Shown here: positions 49,793 through 53,792 of the stretch, piece by piece | Layout of the letters: every line of letters begins with the position of its first letter | Numbering within the stretch: position 1 is the first letter of the stretch | Notes under the pieces: generated by a model | Told to the model about the DNA's origin: nothing | Databases searched by the model: none | The model's input: only the letters and a program-made list of their open reading frames with translations | NCBI RefSeq assembly: GCF_944391105.1 | Contig: NZ_CALXSK010000022.1 | Span: forward strand, 1 to 53,792 | DNA: 53,792 nt | Origin: an uncultured Victivallis sp. | Lineage (GTDB): Bacteria; Verrucomicrobiota; Lentisphaeria; Victivallales; Victivallaceae | Reading direction: 5' to 3' | Translations under genes and position numbers: made by a program

Positions 49793-51598
49793 TCACCCCT
49801 GCGGCGTTTCCGCGGCCGGCTTCTCCTGCCGCTTCGGCAGTTTGACTTCGATATGGAGTTCGCGCAGCTGTTTGATCGAAACTTCCGCCGGCGCGTTCAT
49901 CATCAGATCCTGCGCCTGCTGATTGAACGGGAATGCAATGACCTCGCGGATATTCGGCGAATCGGTCAGCAGCATGACCATGCGGTCGACACCCGGGGCA
50001 ATGCCGCCGTGCGGGGGCGCGCCGAGCTTGAATGCGTTGATCATTCCGCCGAACTTCTCGTCGACCACGCTGCGATCATACCCGGCAATCTCGAATGCCT
50101 TGTACATGATGTCCGGGCGATGGTTCCGGATCGCGCCGGACGAAAGTTCAATGCCGTTGCAGACGATGTCGTACTGATACGCGAGAATCTCAAGCGGATT
50201 CCTGTTCAACAGCGCATCCATGCCGCCCTGCGGCATCGAGAACGGATTGTGCGAGAAGATGATCTGGCCGGTCTCCTCGTCCTCCTCGAACATCGGGAAG
50301 TCGACGATCCAGCAGAATTTGAATTCGTTCGGATTGATGAGCCCGAGCTGACGCCCGAGTTCCGGAATGACCGCCCCGCCGATCTTCTGCACGACCTTCT
50401 TCTTGTCCGCGAGGAAGAAGAGCGCGTCGCCCGGCTCAACCTTGCCGGTCTCTTTGAGTGCGGCAACGATCTCCGGAGTCAGGAATTTCACGATCGGGCT
50501 CTTTTCCCCCTCTTCCGTCCAGATGATGTAGGCCATGCCTTTCGCGCCGTTCTCCTGTGCGAACTTGATGAGGTCATCGAAGAACTTGCGCGGCTTTCCC
50601 GCCACCTTCGGAGCCTTGATCGCGCGAACGACGCCGCCCTTTTCGACGGTTCCGGCGAACGCCTGGAAACCGCAGCCGCGGAAGTGTTCAGTCACGTCGA
50701 TCATCTCGAGCGGATTGCGCAAATCCGGCTTGTCCGAACCGAAACGGTCCATCGCCTCCAGATACGGAAGCCGCACGAACGGCGGTTTCGAGAACTCCTT
50801 CGTGCTGAACTTGCGGAACACATCTTCGAGCAGACCTTCGATCACCGCGAAAATATCATCCTGCTCGACGAAACTCATCTCCACATCGAGCTGATAGAAT
50901 TCGCCGGGGCTGCGGTCCGCCCGCGCATCCTCGTCGCGGAAGCACGGCGCAATCTGGAAGTAGCGGTCGAATCCCGCCACCATCAGCAGCTGTTTGAACT
51001 GCTGCGGCGCCTGCGGCAATGCGTAGAATTTCCCCGGATGCAGACGCGACGGCACGAGATAGTCGCGCGCGCCTTCCGGGCTGCTCGCGGTCAGGATCGG
51101 CGTCTGGAACTCATTGAATCCCAATGCAGTCATGTAGCGGCGAATCTCCGCGATGACCTGGCTGCGCAGGATGATGTTCCGGTGCAGCTCCTCGCGCCGC
51201 AGATCGAGGAAACGGTATTTGAGGCGCAGCGCCTCGGGCGCCTGATCGTCCTTTGCGACGAGGAACGGCAGGACCTCGGCTTCCCCGAGGATCTCCATAT
51301 CAGTCGCCTGCACTTCGATTTCGCCGGTGGCGAGCTTCGGGTTGACCGTCTCGGCCGAACGGGCGACGACCTTGCCGTCGAACCGCACGACCGTCTCCAC
51401 GCGCCAGCGTTCAAGCGACTGGTAGAACGCGCACTCCGGATCGATCACCACCTGGGTGATCCCGTAATGGTCGCGCAAATCGATGAAGATCACGCCGCCG
51501 TGGTCGCGGACACTGTGAATCCAGCCGGAGAGGCGGACGGTTTTGCCGACCTCGGACTTGCGGAGCTCCCCGCAGGTGTGGGTGCGATAGATGCTCAT
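49793..51598 (-). CDS. aspS: Aspartyl-tRNA synthetase
   Basis: A 601-residue class IIb synthetase of bacterial type: an N-terminal OB anticodon domain, motif 2 [20 protein letters not shown], the inserted bacterial GAD domain (about 285-415), and motif 3 within [14 protein letters not shown]. Whether it charges only tRNA-Asp or also tRNA-Asn cannot be told from sequence reading here. AAGGAAATTTTGAG precedes the ATG. It is first in a chain of minus-strand genes running to secY. Confidence 0.96.
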   Translation of the reverse strand: MSIYRTHTCGELRKSEVGKTVRLSGWIHSVRDHGGVIFIDLRDHYGITQVVIDPECAFYQSLERWRVETVVRFDGKVVARSAETVNPKLATGEIEVQATDMEILGEAEVLPFLVAKDDQAPEALRLKYRFLDLRREELHRNIILRSQVIAEIRRYMTALGFNEFQTPILTASSPEGARDYLVPSRLHPGKFYALPQAPQQFKQLLMVAGFDRYFQIAPCFRDEDARADRSPGEFYQLDVEMSFVEQDDIFAVIEGLLEDVFRKFSTKEFSKPPFVRLPYLEAMDRFGSDKPDLRNPLEMIDVTEHFRGCGFQAFAGTVEKGGVVRAIKAPKVAGKPRKFFDDLIKFAQENGAKGMAYIIWTEEGEKSPIVKFLTPEIVAALKETGKVEPGDALFFLADKKKVVQKIGGAVIPELGRQLGLINPNEFKFCWIVDFPMFEEDEETGQIIFSHNPFSMPQGGMDALLNRNPLEILAYQYDIVCNGIELSSGAIRNHRPDIMYKAFEIAGYDRSVVDEKFGGMINAFKLGAPPHGGIAPGVDRMVMLLTDSPNIREVIAFPFNQQAQDLMMNAPAEVSIKQLRELHIEVKLPKRQEKPAAETPQG

Positions 51599-51696
51599 CT
51601 CAAAAATTTCCTTGCATCATTTGATTTATGGGTGTATCTATACTATTGTAAACTAATATAGCACGGTTTTGGTAATTTAAAAGCGGGATTTCCGGC

Positions 51697-52395
51697 ATGT
51701 TGAGTGATCGTATCGCGAAAATTCTCGGCGGAATTCTTTTTCTGTTCCTGTGCGGCCTGACCATCGGCTGTGTCGCCATGGCCGGCATCAGCGCAAAAAA
51801 CGGCAACTCCCCCGGCGTCATCATGTTTATGATTGCAACCATGCCGTGCGGATTCGTCACGGGGGCGCTCTTCGTCCGGCTCTACCTGCCGCAATTCGCG
51901 GACGGTTTTGTCGATTTTCTGCTCGCCCCGAAACGGTGGCGGGAAAAACCCGCCCCGCTCATGGGACCGGTCAACGCACTCATCAAGCAGCAGAAATATC
52001 TCGCGGCCCTCGACCGGGTCGATCAAATGCTCGAGGAGTCACCGGAATATCCGCAGCTGTGGCTGATCCGGTTCGATCTCTTCCGGCAACACCTCGGACT
52101 GCCGGAGGAGGCGCTGCGTACCGCCGAAAAATATCTCGTCCGCCCGGAACGGATGCGTTCCCCGGTGAACGTGCAGCTCGTGCTGCGATATGCCGAACTC
52201 GCACGCGAACTCGGACTCTTCGATCAGGCCGAACGGCAGATCGATCTGGAACTCAAACGGATCGGATCCGGCTACTCCCGCCACGACCGCATGCTGCTGG
52301 TGAACATGCTCGATTCGATCCGCGCCGTGAAGAACGGCTGCACACCGGCGGAGGAGTGCTGGAAACCGCCGACCCCCTCCACTCCGGCGCAGTGA
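51697..52395 (+). CDS. Membrane protein with TPR-like domain (232 aa)
   Basis: Two membrane helices (about 9-31 and 38-60) precede a cytoplasmic part of about 150 residues made of paired helices resembling TPR units (LAALDRVDQMLEESPEYPQL and LVLRYAELARELGLFDQAER). I do not recognise a family; TPR folds usually hold other proteins together. It is divergent from aspS across a 98-bp AT-rich gap and converges on thiH. Confidence 0.65.
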   Translation: MLSDRIAKILGGILFLFLCGLTIGCVAMAGISAKNGNSPGVIMFMIATMPCGFVTGALFVRLYLPQFADGFVDFLLAPKRWREKPAPLMGPVNALIKQQKYLAALDRVDQMLEESPEYPQLWLIRFDLFRQHLGLPEEALRTAEKYLVRPERMRSPVNVQLVLRYAELARELGLFDQAERQIDLELKRIGSGYSRHDRMLLVNMLDSIRAVKNGCTPAEECWKPPTPSTPAQ

Positions 52396-52398
52396 TCG

Positions 52399-53496
52399 TT
52401 ACAGCGCGCGATCCCAATACTTCCGGACGACCTCCTGGCCGTTCCGCCGGATCGCGGCTTCGACCTCCTCGACGCTGCGCGAATCGTTCAGCGTGAACTG
52501 CCCGACCTCGTCGGCGAGCACCGCGTAACCGCCCGGCGTCACGCGGGAACCTGCGCTCATGTTGTCCGCGCAGAGCTGGACCATGCGGTCGCGGAACTCC
52601 GGATTCTCACGCGTCGAAATCGTCATGCCGCATTCGGGAAAGACGATCCGGAACGCGAGCATCATGAGTTCGAGATCCGCATCGTCGACCGGATGCGCGG
52701 GCTGGAATCCCCCCTCCGTCGCCGTGATGCGCGGAAACGCGAACTGCACCTTGCTCTCAAAGCAGTGCTTCTGCAGATAGATCGCGTGCGCCGCGAGGCT
52801 CGCAGCCTCCATGCGCCACTCGTCGAGCCCGAGCAGGAACGCCATGCCGAGGTTGCGCATTCCGGCACGGCCCGCCCGCAGCTGACTCCAGACCCGGAAG
52901 TCGTAAACCCGCTTCGGCCCGACCGGATGCAGCTCCTTGTAGAGCTCCTGATTGTAGGTCTCCTGGAAGAGCGTCAGTCCCTCGTAGCCCGCTTCGAAGA
53001 GGCGGCGATACCCCTCCTCCTCCTGCGGCGCGATCTCAAGACTCAGATAAGAGAACTTCTCCTTGAGCATCCGGCCGACTTCGCAGAGATAGTCGACGCT
53101 CATGCGGACGGGATCCTCCCCCGCCACGATCAGCAGCGAATCGATCCCCATCGCGAGAATCGCGTCCGCCTCCTGCCGGATCTCATCGAGCGTCAGGCTC
53201 TTGCGTTCGTACTTGTGCCGGATGTTGAAGTCGCAGTATTTGCAGCCGTTCACGCAGCTGTTCGAGATGTAGAGCGGCGCATAGATCGTGACCGTCTTGC
53301 CGTAGTAGCGCAACCGGCACTTGCGCGACACTTCGCGCATCTGCGGCAGACACTCCATCGCCGCGGGCGAGATCAGATTGAGCAGATCGAAGTAGTTGCG
53401 TTTCTCCTTCGCGAGCGAATTCAAAACCGCCTCCGGCGTCGCGGAGTCAATCATGCGGCGGATTTCAGATTCGGAAAAGCGGAGTTCAGGAAACAT
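52399..53496 (-). CDS. thiH: 2-iminoacetate synthase ThiH
   Basis: A 365-residue radical SAM enzyme that splits tyrosine to make dehydroglycine for the thiamin thiazole ring. The cluster motif is Cys-x3-Cys-x2-Cys in NSCVNGCKYCDFNIRHK (about 79-95), followed by SLLIVAGEDPVRMS and FQETYNQELY, and it has the C-terminal BATS domain. Using ThiH rather than the ThiO oxidase suits an anaerobe. It lies 17 bp downstream of thiG. Confidence 0.94.
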   Translation of the reverse strand: MFPELRFSESEIRRMIDSATPEAVLNSLAKEKRNYFDLLNLISPAAMECLPQMREVSRKCRLRYYGKTVTIYAPLYISNSCVNGCKYCDFNIRHKYERKSLTLDEIRQEADAILAMGIDSLLIVAGEDPVRMSVDYLCEVGRMLKEKFSYLSLEIAPQEEEGYRRLFEAGYEGLTLFQETYNQELYKELHPVGPKRVYDFRVWSQLRAGRAGMRNLGMAFLLGLDEWRMEAASLAAHAIYLQKHCFESKVQFAFPRITATEGGFQPAHPVDDADLELMMLAFRIVFPECGMTISTRENPEFRDRMVQLCADNMSAGSRVTPGGYAVLADEVGQFTLNDSRSVEEVEAAIRRNGQEVVRKYWDRAL

Positions 53497-53513
53497 GATT
53501 CATCTCCCTCCTC

Positions 53514-53792
53514 TCACCGGAAAATGTCGAACGTGTCCTGCGGACTCGTCGCGGAAGCGCCCGAATGCGGCGCCGGCGGCCCCGCCTGCACGCCGAGTTC
53601 GGCCGCGCGGATCGCAAGCTTGAACGCCTCGGCCATCTTCGCCGGATCGTCCGCGGCGGCGACAGCGGTATTGATGAGCACCGCATCCGCACCGAGCTCA
53701 ATCGCGGCGGCCGCATGAGAGGGCAGACCGATCCCCGCATCGACCACGACCGGGATGTTCGACTGTTCGATGATGATCTCAAGCATCGACTG
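53514..53792 (-). CDS. thiG: Thiazole synthase ThiG (3' part, cut by the window end)
   Basis: ThiG builds the thiazole phosphate with ThiH's product, deoxyxylulose phosphate and ThiS thiocarboxylate. Only the last 92 codons are inside. They show [20 protein letters not shown] and [20 protein letters not shown], the phosphate-binding end of the TIM barrel. The start is beyond 53792. Confidence 0.92.
   Translation of the reverse strand, partial: QSMLEIIIEQSNIPVVVDAGIGLPSHAAAAIELGADAVLINTAVAAADDPAKMAEAFKLAIRAAELGVQAGPPAPHSGASATSPQDTFDIFR

Noticed and set aside
49853..51661. 602-codon plus-strand frame opposite aspS
   Set aside because: It is an antisense shadow of aspS with no domain.
1..53792. 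Mobile elements, prophage, CRISPR arrays, tRNA or rRNA genes
   Set aside because: I saw no transposase, integrase, phage structural gene, regularly spaced repeat or cloverleaf/rRNA sequence.

Overview
The window (about 60% GC) comes from a Gram-negative bacterium that most resembles the Lentisphaerota (Victivallis-like, PVC superphylum). The signs are lpxA, TatA/TatC and lipoproteins (an outer membrane), a prepilin-type N-terminus ([17 protein letters not shown]) on a non-pilin protein beside a secreted glycosidase, several unrelated glycoside hydrolases each with its own regulator, a Hanks-type kinase with a DWG motif, and a ribosomal protein cluster without rpmD (L30). This placement is inferred from content; no rRNA gene is present to confirm it. 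I found no tRNA, rRNA, CRISPR array, insertion sequence or prophage.

Region 1 (1-8375) is sugar metabolism with a scar. A secreted Pro/His-rich peptide (81-338) faces a GH4 glycosidase and a small membrane protein. Further on lie a YceK-like lipoprotein, an archaeal-type IMP cyclohydrolase (purO), a GH42 beta-galactosidase and an N-acetylhexosamine 1-kinase, all on the minus strand and divergent from a PocR/AraC regulator. Between the GH4 and YceK-like genes is a decayed second copy of 71-1032, shrunk to about 410 bp, in which a stem-loop has kept its pairing by compensatory changes.

Region 2 (8372-16479) is signalling and housekeeping: an EpmA-like ligase, a secreted unknown, a receptor-type Ser/Thr kinase with a Cache-like sensor, an EIIA-CBS fusion followed by an ArsB/NhaD-type transporter, rsmE, and a TPR-LysM lipoprotein.

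Region 3 (16480-23603) is a second carbohydrate locus: a GntR/LacI-type regulator behind a near-perfect 23-bp operator that covers its -35 box, a pseudopilin-like protein, a secreted clan GH-A hydrolase with a domain inserted in its barrel, a protein made only of homing-endonuclease-associated repeats, and an AraC regulator divergent from a cytoplasmic GH39 enzyme.

Region 4 (23610-34119): nif3-like, ispE and a Gfo/Idh/MocA dehydrogenase on the minus strand; then pyrH, lpxA, an orphan substrate-binding lipoprotein, a CBM9-like protein, an unknown, a GT-C-like membrane protein, a RicT/PSP1 protein and a membrane protein with an HExxH motif on the plus strand.

Region 5 (34141-51598, minus strand) is core information processing. 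It runs from aspS through a secreted unknown, a lytic transglycosylase, a DUF3047 protein, tatA, tatC and a coiled-coil protein into rplV-rpsC-rplP-rpmC-rpsQ-rplN-rplX-rplE-rpsN-rpsH-rplF-rplR-rpsE-rplO-secY, a terminator, and cmk-ybgC-manA-argS. The usual first half of the S10 operon (rpsJ to rpsS) is absent, and tat genes stand in its place. The window ends with a TPR-like membrane protein and thiH-thiG (thiG cut by the window edge).
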